Under the pieces are notes generated by a model that was not told where the DNA came from, made no database searches, and saw only the letters and a program-made list of their open reading frames with translations. The position numbers and the translations under genes were made by a program. Of a stretch of DNA of 33,664 nt, positions 1-7,901 are shown piece by piece. This DNA is from Candidatus Aminicenantota bacterium. Lineage in GTDB: Bacteria > Acidobacteriota > Aminicenantia > UBA2199. The stretch is taken from NCBI GenBank assembly GCA_022865785.1, contig JALHTJ010000193.1:1-33664 (forward strand), in the 5' to 3' direction. How positions within the stretch are numbered: the first letter of the stretch is position 1; each line of letters starts with the position of its first letter.

Positions 1-175
1 GGGATGCGTTCACTGCCAGAGTAGCGCAATCCTCATCCGGGGCCGGCACTGATTTCTCATTCAGTCCCAGGCCTTTCTTGTACGATGGAGCGTCCGCGCC
101 CCATACTTTGGCGATTTCCTCAACCCTGATTCTGTATCGCGGAATATGACTGCCATAACCAACTATTCCAATCAT
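1..175 (-). CDS. Hydroxymethylglutaryl-CoA synthase, archaeal type (N-terminal part, runs off the window)
   Basis: The 58 visible residues begin MIGIVGYGSHIPRYRI and continue through VEEIAKVWGADAP and KGLGLNEKSVP. This matches the conserved N-terminus of archaeal-type HMG-CoA synthases, which condense acetyl-CoA with acetoacetyl-CoA in the cytoplasm, the step before mevalonate. The catalytic Cys lies beyond the window edge, so activity cannot be judged. The start at 175 is chosen because GGAGG sits 5 nt upstream and because the family starts with this MIGI-like motif; an in-frame ATG at 208 has no ribosome site. The gene reads away from the defence genes to its right. In archaea this enzyme works with an SCP-x-like thiolase, and one is encoded at 21.2 kb. 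Confidence 0.85.
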   Translation of the reverse strand, partial: MIGIVGYGSHIPRYRIRVEEIAKVWGADAPSYKKGLGLNEKSVPAPDEDCATLAVNAS

Positions 176-238
176 TTCAGCCTCCATTTGTTTATTTACA
201 TTGCTCATTTTTCGATCAATCCTATTTGGTGGTCTTTT

Positions 239-267
239 AATATAAACTATTTTTTTTAAAAAGTAAA
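239..267 (-). promoter_or_regulatory. Candidate sigma70-type promoter for HMG-CoA synthase
   Basis: On the minus strand TTTACT (-35, 267-262) is separated by 17 nt from TATATT (-10, 244-239). The predicted transcript start near 232 leaves a leader of about 57 nt before the ATG at 175. Assigned by eye from consensus only; the surrounding A-rich sequence makes chance matches likely. Confidence 0.35.
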
Positions 268-329
268 TCAAAGTCAGCGCAATAAGAATGCCAAAGCAGC
301 TTCTATATTATGGAAACTCTCAGTAATCC

Positions 330-640
330 TTGTTCCTGAAAACTAAAATATCCTTATCAAAACTTAAAAAAGTAGATTTGCGCGATGTTTTGGGCCATGA
401 AGCCCTTGATTTTCCCAGCAGGAAAATCTTGATGCTTTGAGTGAAGAAATTGGCGAAACAATTGAATGGGTAGATGCCGCGGTTGCTTCCCGTATAAAAA
501 TCAAAAAGGAAGTTTCGGGAGTATTTGATCAAGTGGAGGCGGAAAAATATTTTGTTTGGCTTTATGAAAAAACCATCTTGTTCCAAAAAATATTCAGTAA
601 ATACTTCAAGGAGTTTAAAAATAATATTTATGCAAAATAG
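330..640 (+). pseudogene. Decayed DUF4268-like nuclease-family gene, internally deleted and frameshifted
   Basis: Two adjacent frames read like the two ends of one protein. The first (330-437) gives KLKKVDLRDVLGHEALDFP, typical of the N-terminus of DUF4268 proteins (KVDLREVWxHEAxDFT). The second (about 413-640, ending at a stop) gives ENLDALSEEIGETIEWVDAA followed by a segment ending in a helix rich in F and K (LFQKIFSKYFKEF), which resembles the DUF4268 C-terminal domain. A functional member is several hundred residues long, so the middle is missing. No good ribosome site is visible. The region is A+T-rich and lies at the edge of a defence island, where such remnants are common. The family match is from memory and only moderately certain. 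Confidence 0.4.
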
Positions 641-934
641 CACCTCGCATCTTATTGACGAAATCTTTGGTGAACTGGAAATCAAACACGGCTTAAAAGA
701 TTTTAATAAGTTGAGAAGTAATGCACCGAACAAGATTTTTCATCACAAAAACTGTCTTTTCAAGACTTGATCCTAATGTCCTTTTATAACCATTTTTATA
801 AATCCCCATATTTGTATCCTCCAAAAAATTTACACAAACCTATTTCAATTATGGAAAAATGTCAAATGGAATTTACTTCTAACGACAATTCTAATTCCCT
901 TTTCAATACATCTCCAAAAAATCACTTCCAGCTA
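641..934. other. Spacer with no convincing gene
   Basis: Roughly 300 bp of A+T-rich sequence between the decayed gene and the promoter of the DUF262 operon. Short open frames exist in several phases, but none has a ribosome site, a recognisable motif or coding-like composition. It may hold further eroded coding sequence. Confidence 0.5.
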
Positions 935-963
935 TTGCAATTTCAAGACAATTTTCTTAAAAT
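935..963 (+). promoter_or_regulatory. Candidate promoter of the DUF262/ATPase/unknown operon
   Basis: TTGCAA (935-940), a 17-nt spacer and TAAAAT (958-963) form a plausible sigma70-type promoter. Transcription would start near 970, about 70 nt before the ATG at 1042. No other promoter-like sequence is obvious downstream, and the next two genes overlap or abut, so all three genes probably share this transcript. Confidence 0.45.
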
Positions 964-1041
964 GCCATCATGGACGAAATTGGCTTTCCTTTAAAAGTCC
1001 ATCTATAAGGTTTTTTAAGCCAACAGGAGCATTAAACAAAA

Positions 1042-2256
1042 ATGGCATCAGAAACACAACTACCTGACCCTGAAGATACCTTCGAGGGAGAGGAAACACT
1101 CGGCGCTGAACTAAAGGAAAAATCGGCTTCGACGGAATCCGATACGACAAGCATATACCCCGATGCAATTGTTAGCATCACTGCAGAAAATGCTTCAGTT
1201 TTTCAGCTCAAGCGCAAGTTTGATAAAATACCGCCTCTCATTAAACTGGATCCTGATTATCAACGGCAATTGGTCTGGACGCCAAAGCAGAAAAGTGAAT
1301 TGATCGAATCAATTCTCATGGGGATTCCCCTTCCTCTTATTTATGTGAAGGAGGACGATAAGGGTGTGTATATCATCGTAGATGGTCGCCAACGATTGAC
1401 GACTCTTTTCAATTTCCTGAACCATGACTTTCCGCTCCAGAACCTTAATGTCTTGAAAGACCTGAATGGTTTATACTTCAGTGAAACTACAAAGAACGGA
1501 ACTAAAAATGACAAGTACCTGACCCAGGCACAGCAGAGCAAGATCGAAGATTGTCAACTCACGCTGCATGTAATCAAACCACCAACTCAGGACCGTGTCA
1601 CATTTGACTTGTTTGATAGAGTCAATCGCGGCGGTACACGACTGAATAATCAGGAAATGAGAAACGCCATTTATCAGGGCACTGCAACAAATCTTTTGAA
1701 TACTCTAGTAGCTTTTAAAAGTTTCACTGATGCTACTGAAAACTCAATTAAACCAGACCGTATGAAGGACAAATACCTTATTCTCCGATTCATCGGTTTT
1801 TACCTTTGGCGCAAAGGACTACTTTTGTCCGTCAAAGAAAAAGGGTTTCCTAAGGTCGAATACCGCAGCGACCTTGAGGATTTTCTCGGTAAAACGATGC
1901 TGTTCCTTAACCATCAAGAGGGCAGTCCATTTTGTGCTCAATTCCCGGATCTGTTCGACAAAACCATGCGAGCATGCGGAACAGTTTTAGGCTCAGGGTG
2001 TTTCCGGCTTCCGAAAAAAAGCACTGGGCCACGTCGCCCAATCAATATGGCGTTATTTGAAACAGTAAGCTACCTGATACTTGAATTGATTGGCCAGCTA
2101 CAAGTAAAACATCAAAGCATAAAAAACAACTTCACAAAACTTCTTTCAGACAAAAAATTCATTGATAGCACGACATATACCGTCGATAGTAACGTTAGTG
2201 TCTACAAACGATTTGAGCTCATAGAAACAATCATTCAGGAGATACGAAATGCTTGA
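1042..2256 (+). CDS. DUF262 domain protein (ParB/GmrS-like fold)
   Basis: 404 residues. After a charged, probably disordered N-terminus (1-45), the DUF262 domain shows PDYQRQLVW (71-79), the family hallmark DGRQRLTTL (114-122) and FDRVNRGGTRLNNQEMRN (191-208). DUF262 is the N-terminal domain of GmrS/GmrSD-type modification-dependent nucleases and is related to ParB/sulfiredoxin-like NTP-binding folds. In this family the DGQQR-type motif is thought to act in nucleotide binding or hydrolysis. The C-terminal DUF1524 HNH nuclease of GmrSD is absent: residues 215-404 show no His-Asn-His pattern. Any nuclease function must therefore come from elsewhere or not exist. The ribosome site AGGAG lies rather far (12 nt) from the ATG. 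It overlaps the next gene by 8 nt, indicating translational coupling with the ATPase. Confidence 0.85.
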   Translation: MASETQLPDPEDTFEGEETLGAELKEKSASTESDTTSIYPDAIVSITAENASVFQLKRKFDKIPPLIKLDPDYQRQLVWTPKQKSELIESILMGIPLPLIYVKEDDKGVYIIVDGRQRLTTLFNFLNHDFPLQNLNVLKDLNGLYFSETTKNGTKNDKYLTQAQQSKIEDCQLTLHVIKPPTQDRVTFDLFDRVNRGGTRLNNQEMRNAIYQGTATNLLNTLVAFKSFTDATENSIKPDRMKDKYLILRFIGFYLWRKGLLLSVKEKGFPKVEYRSDLEDFLGKTMLFLNHQEGSPFCAQFPDLFDKTMRACGTVLGSGCFRLPKKSTGPRRPINMALFETVSYLILELIGQLQVKHQSIKNNFTKLLSDKKFIDSTTYTVDSNVSVYKRFELIETIIQEIRNA

Positions 2257-3313
2257 AGCACTTCATATTCAAGGATACAAATGTTTCGACACAGTCGAAA
2301 TATCATTGCGGCGGATCAATATTTTATCGGGGACGAATTCATCGGGTAAGTCTACCGCAATTCAGGGGTTTCTTCTGCTTTGTAATAATGCTGTTAAAAA
2401 TTCACCATCGCCACTTAATGGAATGTGGTTGCGCTTGGGTTCTTTTGATGAATGCCGCAATCATCGGACAAATGCACGTTCCTTCCGAGTTGGAGTTACA
2501 AGCGGAAAAAAATCTTTTAAAGCAGAGTTTTGCTCAGCTGACGATGATAAAAATGATGTCAAAGTTACATTTATTGATGAATCTGAAGCAATTCAAAACC
2601 TCTTAAGCCTCGAGAATCGTCACGTATACTATCTCCCCGCAAACCGGGTTGGTCCTGAGGATTCATATCCAAAGAATTTTGACTGGGTGAATTTTCTAGG
2701 GAACAAGGCGGAATTCATTGTCGATTTTCTGTACAAAAACCGCAAGAAAGAAGTTGCACCGTCGCTTATTGCCGACACAGCAAGCGTAACGCTTGAACAT
2801 CAAGTTAATTACTGGCTGATGAAATTGTTCGGAATCAAAAATAAAATCCAAGACCTTGGACTCAGCAATAGCCTTTCATTGGAATTCTCTCTTGAAAATG
2901 GCAAGTTCATCCGACCATATCACATGGGATCTGGCGTCAGCTTTGCCATCGGAGTGCTTGTTTCATGTCTAAGCGCAAATCCAGACGATATCGTTGTCAT
3001 TGAAAATCCGGAAATTCACCTTCATCCCAAGGCACAATCCGACCTGACGGAGTTTCTTTGCTTCGCAGCTAATGCGGGTATTCAGGTTGTACTTGAAACG
3101 CATAGCGACCATGTGTTCAATGGTATCCGAAAAGCCATTGTTAAAAAAAGGATTGCCAATACTGATGTGGCTTTGCACTTTTTCCAGCTTGATGAAAATG
3201 CACTTTCAAAAAACACGTCCATCGTTATCAATCAGCATGGCCGCATCATGAAGCACACCCAAGGCCTGTTTGACCAGTTTGACGATGACCTCGACCAGAT
3301 TTTGGGGCTCTGA
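2249..3313 (+). CDS. AAA family ATPase, DUF3696/OLD-like (SMC-type P-loop)
   Basis: 354 residues, soluble. It opens MLEALHIQGYKCFDTVEISL, the usual start of RecF/OLD-like ATPases, followed by Walker A GTNSSGKST (28-36). The C-terminal half carries the ABC-type signature region GSGVSF (about 227-232), Walker B with IVVIENPEIHLHP (248-260) and the switch histidine in LETHSDH (282-288). The ENPE-HLHP form is typical of the DUF3696 group. Unlike OLD nucleases there is no Toprim domain: the protein ends shortly after the ATPase core with an acidic tail, so it is an ATPase sensor or motor without its own nuclease. It starts inside the stop region of the DUF262 gene, with AGGAG 7 nt ahead of the ATG, and ends 1 nt before the third gene. 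Confidence 0.88.
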   Translation: MLEALHIQGYKCFDTVEISLRRINILSGTNSSGKSTAIQGFLLLCNNAVKNSPSPLNGMWLRLGSFDECRNHRTNARSFRVGVTSGKKSFKAEFCSADDDKNDVKVTFIDESEAIQNLLSLENRHVYYLPANRVGPEDSYPKNFDWVNFLGNKAEFIVDFLYKNRKKEVAPSLIADTASVTLEHQVNYWLMKLFGIKNKIQDLGLSNSLSLEFSLENGKFIRPYHMGSGVSFAIGVLVSCLSANPDDIVVIENPEIHLHPKAQSDLTEFLCFAANAGIQVVLETHSDHVFNGIRKAIVKKRIANTDVALHFFQLDENALSKNTSIVINQHGRIMKHTQGLFDQFDDDLDQILGL

Positions 3314-3314
3314 C

Positions 3315-4151
3315 TTGCAGATACTCTTCAACGAACTTTCTTTGACAGGCCAATTCCATGATCAAGATGCTTTTATCAAAAATGGTCTTCTTCTGTTTGT
3401 TGGTGTGCTGAAAGAAATGCAGAGATTTTCAACAGTACTGCTCAAGAGGAGCGATGCATGGAACAAAATGATCACACCGTCCATCACTCTGCACTCGTTT
3501 CTTATCAATAATGCATTTCGAAAATCCGACGAGGTTCGTCGTTGGAAATTAGCAATCGTCGACCTTACCAAAGAACCGTTCTGGGATCACGATAGCAAAC
3601 AGAATCCTGATTCTACATATCTTTTGGATGGGGCCGATATCCGGGGCAGTTCGTCCGCCGAGGCATGCGAGCGAGACAAGGCTATTGTTTCCTTTGTTTC
3701 ATCATCCGCGTCGATAGATCCATTGAATATCATTCGGAATGGAATAAATGTTCCATTATTGAATCTGACTCGTTCAGGTAAACTAATTGAATCTCTTTGG
3801 ACAAATAAGCATATTTCTTTTGAATCATATCTGAAAACTCGGTTTTCAGGAGGCAAACTTGATTTTTCGAAAGTTGAGAAGAAGATTGATTTTAATAAAA
3901 TTCAATCTGAAGAACAATTTCTTTTCATTGGCACATTCAAAAAAATCGAGGGATTGACCTGGGATCAGGTCTATTCTGACAAAGGCCTTGACTACAAGGA
4001 ATATCATGGAAATATTAGTGTACATAACCGAAGTATAAAAACATATAAGTTCAGGGCATCAAAAAAAATCCGCTGCCACGGGTATCGAGAGAAGGATTCG
4101 TTTGTTATTGTCGGCTTTGAGATCGACCACAAATTGAGTGATCGGGGATGA
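3315..4151 (+). CDS. Uncharacterised third gene of the DUF262/ATPase operon; candidate effector
   Basis: 278 residues from a TTG start one base after the ATPase stop, with GGGG 7 nt upstream. An ATG at 3270 is also open but would overlap the ATPase by 44 nt and add residues unlike the rest. With the TTG start the protein begins MQILFNELSLTGQF, which I recall as a common opening for proteins found next to DUF3696 ATPases (weak memory). No membrane segment or known nuclease motif is visible. The last about 60 residues have the pattern YKFRASKKIRCHGYRE then FVIVGFEIDHKLSD. This alternation of basic strands and a final D-H-K resembles RelE/ParE-like toxin cores, but the likeness is only a suggestion. 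The tight coupling argues that it works with the two upstream products. Confidence 0.7.
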   Translation: MQILFNELSLTGQFHDQDAFIKNGLLLFVGVLKEMQRFSTVLLKRSDAWNKMITPSITLHSFLINNAFRKSDEVRRWKLAIVDLTKEPFWDHDSKQNPDSTYLLDGADIRGSSSAEACERDKAIVSFVSSSASIDPLNIIRNGINVPLLNLTRSGKLIESLWTNKHISFESYLKTRFSGGKLDFSKVEKKIDFNKIQSEEQFLFIGTFKKIEGLTWDQVYSDKGLDYKEYHGNISVHNRSIKTYKFRASKKIRCHGYREKDSFVIVGFEIDHKLSDRG

Positions 4152-4192
4152 TCAAACCCAAGGTATACTCTAATTGGGGAGAAGAAAGAAAA

Positions 4193-4378
4193 CGGAAAAA
4201 ATCGTACGCTAAGGAATATCTGTTTTAAATAACATTGGTTTGTCGGGGATCTTGAACATTTCTCTAAAATGAGTTTTTTACGGATATTCTCAAAAGAGCA
4301 GCAATAACCACATTCTTGGGAGTGCCGATATAGAAGGATTTGTAGAATTCGTAAAAGCTTAACGTACGATTTTTTCCG
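4193..4378. repeat. Imperfect 21-bp inverted repeat pair between convergent operons
   Basis: The 21 bases at 4193-4213 (CGGAAAAAATCGTACGCTAAG) recur as reverse complement at 4358-4378 with one mismatch. The copies are 144 bp apart, too far for a usual terminator hairpin. The enclosed DNA has no clear gene. The layout resembles the ends of a small non-autonomous element (MITE) or a remnant of a larger one, but no target duplication is evident. Confidence 0.5.
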
Positions 4379-4407
4379 AATTCTGCGTTGACCCTATATA
4401 TAAAAAC

Positions 4408-7400
4408 CTAATCATCTTCGCTACTCTCATTAATCAAACTTTTTCTCTGTGTATTTGACAAAGATTTCTTAATATGTGCGATCTCGTTCGCCGTCAGGTC
4501 GAAAAGCCGATAGACAATTTCGTCAATCTCCTGTTCCGTCTTCCGCAGGCCCTCAATGTCCCCTCCCTTCGCCTGGTTGGACGCACGTTCAACAAGCTTA
4601 GTCAGGAGCGACTTGTCAACTGAACTTACTGATGGAATGGGGACTTGATGCATCCGGTTTCCCCTGAACTGGATGCGTCCAGAACTCCACGGATCACCCC
4701 ATGACGGAAACGTTGACCGGTAGAACCAATCCATTAGAGTTGAGTTTAACACTGCGAGAACATACGGTGCATCAGGCGTGAGTATGATGAATCCTGTTTT
4801 GTTGATGACGTTTTTATCTTTGTCAAAATAGGCATGTAATCGTTTTGAGGTCTCATTGAAGACAATTTTTGACTCGTCGAATGCTGCGATATAAGACTCC
4901 GCCGGATTGTTATCCAATTCGAGCCAGTGATGCTGTCCCTCGCTCGCTCCGCTTCGCGATGTCTTGCATTGGCCACGCGCTTTCAGTTCTTTCTCAAACT
5001 GCGCCAGATGGCGGGAAATAGCGGGATATTTTTTCAGTTCGGTGTGAAATCCGTATCGCACGATGATTATGTAGAGATCATGGAATTCGTGGAGCCAGCG
5101 TTTGATATCCTTGCCACGAATCCAAGGTTTAATTAGTTCAGTGGATTTCCGATCTTCTTGAATCAACCGATCACGCTTGGCTCGGTTAATAACGAAAGCC
5201 TCATTGAAGCCAGTAATGACTCCACGATAAAACCGGCCTTTCACATATTGGACCAGCGGGATTCCTTTTGACCGGAGTTTATCTACCAAAGAAAGGCCAT
5301 CATTCCCTTCAAGAGACCAACCATCAACTTTAAGTTGCTCCGGCTTGTAGCGCACCCCACGGGTTGCGAGAGACTCCGCCAGCGACCCGAACTCGGCTTC
5401 ATCCTTAATTACTACAACCGGAAACTCATGGTTCATGCGAGGCGCGCCCTTGTTAATAATAACAATCATCGGATCCGTGGCGGCATCAAAAACAGGCAAT
5501 TCGCAAAAGTCAATGAGCGCCTGTATGCAATGGGACCCAAGGAGTTGACGCAAGCCTCTGCCATATCCAGTCCTTTGAAACTTATTCGAGCTAATGAAAG
5601 TCAACACTCCACCATCGCGTATGAGTTCAAGTCCCCGCTCGTAGAAAAAGCAATAGATGTCACCCCGCGATGCATAAGTCTTAAATCGGCGCTTCCACTC
5701 CATTTGCTGTGCCGTACGAGCGAACTTCTCGACTGAAATATATGGCGGATTTGCAATCATTACATCAAAACCACCCTTCTTGTGAAACACCTCGGAAAAA
5801 AAGACTTCAAAATCAAATTCCTTATGGCCATTTGTAATTTGACATATCAAATCGTCAATTTGCTTTTTATATTTTTGCTTTTTAGTAGGATTTGTCTCAT
5901 TGAAATAAAGAGGCTTTATTTTTTCAAGTTCAGAAAAGAACTTCTCATTAAACAAATTCTTCTCTACATCAAACAGTGAATTCCCGCAGACTATTTTGTA
6001 ATCAAGGTTAGGGAGAGGTTTGATATTCTTTATGTCATCTTCATCCACTACAAGCGATAGCCATAAACGAAGCTTGGCGATCTCTACTGCACCAGGATCG
6101 ATGTCTACCCCATAGAGGGAATGTTCGATGCAGCGACGTTTGAAATCGTAGGTTGTGCGATTCGTTTTTTGATCACTAAAAGTGGTTAGAACTGTTCTTA
6201 CTCGGACGATCTCGTTCATCATACCCACGGGGAAAGCACCAGAGCCCACTGCCGGATCGCATACTGTGATTTCGGAAAGCTTTTGGTCGATCCTTTCAGC
6301 ATTGACACGGATGCTTTCGGGTAGTTGATAGTAATAAGTGCTGGTTTCCTTGCCCTTACTTTCCACACGGGCTTCGTTTTCGCTGACATTTTCACCGTGA
6401 TGAATCAATTTTTCTATTTCTTCTTTTGAAACAAAAGGATATTTTCGGTGTTCAACAATAAAATCCAGTTGGCCTTTCTTGTTTTTATTGTCGAACAATA
6501 CAAGATTTTCATCACCGATTTTTTCCAGATTAACACGACCAGAGTTCAGCTCGGTAAAAAGATAACTGGTCAGACTTTGTTGGCACATGTAATGAACAAT
6601 CTCGCGCGGGGTGTAATAAACGCCGAATTGTTTATTGAATTTGGTTTCATCGCCTTTTTTACCGCTCTTCAGAGCCTGTTTGTAATCTTCAAAATTATCG
6701 GGCCGAATGGCGTTGAATTTTTCATAAGCTTTGCCCAGCAGCTCGGGGTCTATGGCTACTTCCTTTTCCAGCGGTTCGTCTTCCTTGACTGTGAAATTAT
6801 AGCGGTCAAAGATATCAAGAATACCATCACCAGAATCGCCTTCTTTGGTCTTGCTTTGATTGGAAAAAAGGTCATTGGGGAAAAGAATGTCAGTATTATA
6901 CCAATTGTAATTGCCGATCGGATCAAATAATCCTCCATTCAAAAAAGGGATTTTGCTTTTAAAATGGTCATTCCAATGATCTATGTCTGAACGATCTCTG
7001 GATAACGCATCATAAAAAAGTGGTTCGAGAATGTCATTGAAAAAATTCTTGTATTTGCCATGCTTGCTTTCAAAAAGTTCCCGCAGAAAATTTTTTGAAC
7101 CGCTTCCCCATTCTGCATTGCGAGCAACACCAAACCACCCTTTTTTCTGCAGGAAATATAGGAATATGATCTGCCCCAAAAGTTTTTTAGCAAAGTCGAC
7201 GGTATTCACACCCTTGCTTATAAAATCAGCCTGAACGCTAGGATCATGTTGAACCACCTTATCCAGCGCCTCCTTGGTGCGAATAAACAGATCGCGGTAC
7301 TCACGAAAGAACTCCTTGGTAACCGTTTCAATGTTGAACGCTTCTTCTATTTGTTCTAGGGTTGGTGATTTTTCATCTTCTGCCAAGATATTAACCAACC

Positions 7401-7899
7401 TGCTTTGAGCAGTATGACTTCTCTCATTTGCGCCTACCAGGAACGACCAACGCCGGGCCGGAGTGAATTCTTCCTTCACTTTCATCATGCCGGTCGGAGT
7501 CTGTTCGAATTTGTACTCCATTTTGACCAACGAAAATCTCCAGTCTTCATCATCCGGTGAAACAAATGCAAAAAGACCAGCGTCTTTCTGGCCCCGATCA
7601 GACAGATATTTTCCAGCAAAATTTCGCTGTGTCACCCGGGCATGGTGAATGGAATATGATTTTTGCAGATAGGCAATGATGATGTCGATCTTTTTACCGT
7701 CAGGAGCCTCATAAGAACCAATGCGTTCGTAGGTTTTAATGACGTTGCGGAAACTCTCTTTCACATCACCGCGGACATGAAATGCTTTTGTCTCATCAAT
7801 TCTGTTCAATAAGTTTTTAATAAATACAATGAAGTGCTCTTTATTAAATGGTTTTTCCAAAATATCTCGGATGAGAGAGCGCGCCTGAAGTTTATCCAT
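4408..7899 (-). CDS. Eco57I-type N6-adenine DNA methyltransferase, large (modification/specificity subunit)
   Basis: 1163 residues. The AdoMet-binding motif I DPAVGSGAFP is at 548-557 and catalytic motif IV NPPY at 717-720, the order of gamma-class N6-adenine methyltransferases of the Eco57I/type IIG group. The segment before motif I contains FGVYYTPREIV (425-435), a hallmark of this group. The C-terminal about 300 residues, with the ITGFNEAFVI and IQFRGNRMHQVPIP stretches, form the TaqI/Eco57I-like target-recognition region. The N-terminal about 200 residues (with KKIDIIIAYLQK near 69-80 and WRFSLVKMEY near 120) are conserved in my memory of this group, and a degenerate nuclease fold there cannot be excluded. 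It is the second gene of the operon: ATG 2 nt after the helicase stop, with GGAGAC inside the helicase end as ribosome site. It probably supplies target recognition and self-protection to the helicase-nuclease. Confidence 0.88.
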   Translation of the reverse strand: MDKLQARSLIRDILEKPFNKEHFIVFIKNLLNRIDETKAFHVRGDVKESFRNVIKTYERIGSYEAPDGKKIDIIIAYLQKSYSIHHARVTQRNFAGKYLSDRGQKDAGLFAFVSPDDEDWRFSLVKMEYKFEQTPTGMMKVKEEFTPARRWSFLVGANERSHTAQSRLVNILAEDEKSPTLEQIEEAFNIETVTKEFFREYRDLFIRTKEALDKVVQHDPSVQADFISKGVNTVDFAKKLLGQIIFLYFLQKKGWFGVARNAEWGSGSKNFLRELFESKHGKYKNFFNDILEPLFYDALSRDRSDIDHWNDHFKSKIPFLNGGLFDPIGNYNWYNTDILFPNDLFSNQSKTKEGDSGDGILDIFDRYNFTVKEDEPLEKEVAIDPELLGKAYEKFNAIRPDNFEDYKQALKSGKKGDETKFNKQFGVYYTPREIVHYMCQQSLTSYLFTELNSGRVNLEKIGDENLVLFDNKNKKGQLDFIVEHRKYPFVSKEEIEKLIHHGENVSENEARVESKGKETSTYYYQLPESIRVNAERIDQKLSEITVCDPAVGSGAFPVGMMNEIVRVRTVLTTFSDQKTNRTTYDFKRRCIEHSLYGVDIDPGAVEIAKLRLWLSLVVDEDDIKNIKPLPNLDYKIVCGNSLFDVEKNLFNEKFFSELEKIKPLYFNETNPTKKQKYKKQIDDLICQITNGHKEFDFEVFFSEVFHKKGGFDVMIANPPYISVEKFARTAQQMEWKRRFKTYASRGDIYCFFYERGLELIRDGGVLTFISSNKFQRTGYGRGLRQLLGSHCIQALIDFCELPVFDAATDPMIVIINKGAPRMNHEFPVVVIKDEAEFGSLAESLATRGVRYKPEQLKVDGWSLEGNDGLSLVDKLRSKGIPLVQYVKGRFYRGVITGFNEAFVINRAKRDRLIQEDRKSTELIKPWIRGKDIKRWLHEFHDLYIIIVRYGFHTELKKYPAISRHLAQFEKELKARGQCKTSRSGASEGQHHWLELDNNPAESYIAAFDESKIVFNETSKRLHAYFDKDKNVINKTGFIILTPDAPYVLAVLNSTLMDWFYRSTFPSWGDPWSSGRIQFRGNRMHQVPIPSVSSVDKSLLTKLVERASNQAKGGDIEGLRKTEQEIDEIVYRLFDLTANEIAHIKKSLSNTQRKSLINESSEDD

Positions 7900-7901
7900 A
7901 A

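Noticed and set aside
3270-3314. ATG start at 3270 for the third defence gene
   Set aside because: It would overlap the ATPase coding end by 44 nt with low-complexity residues; TTG 3315 abuts the stop and has a G-rich site.
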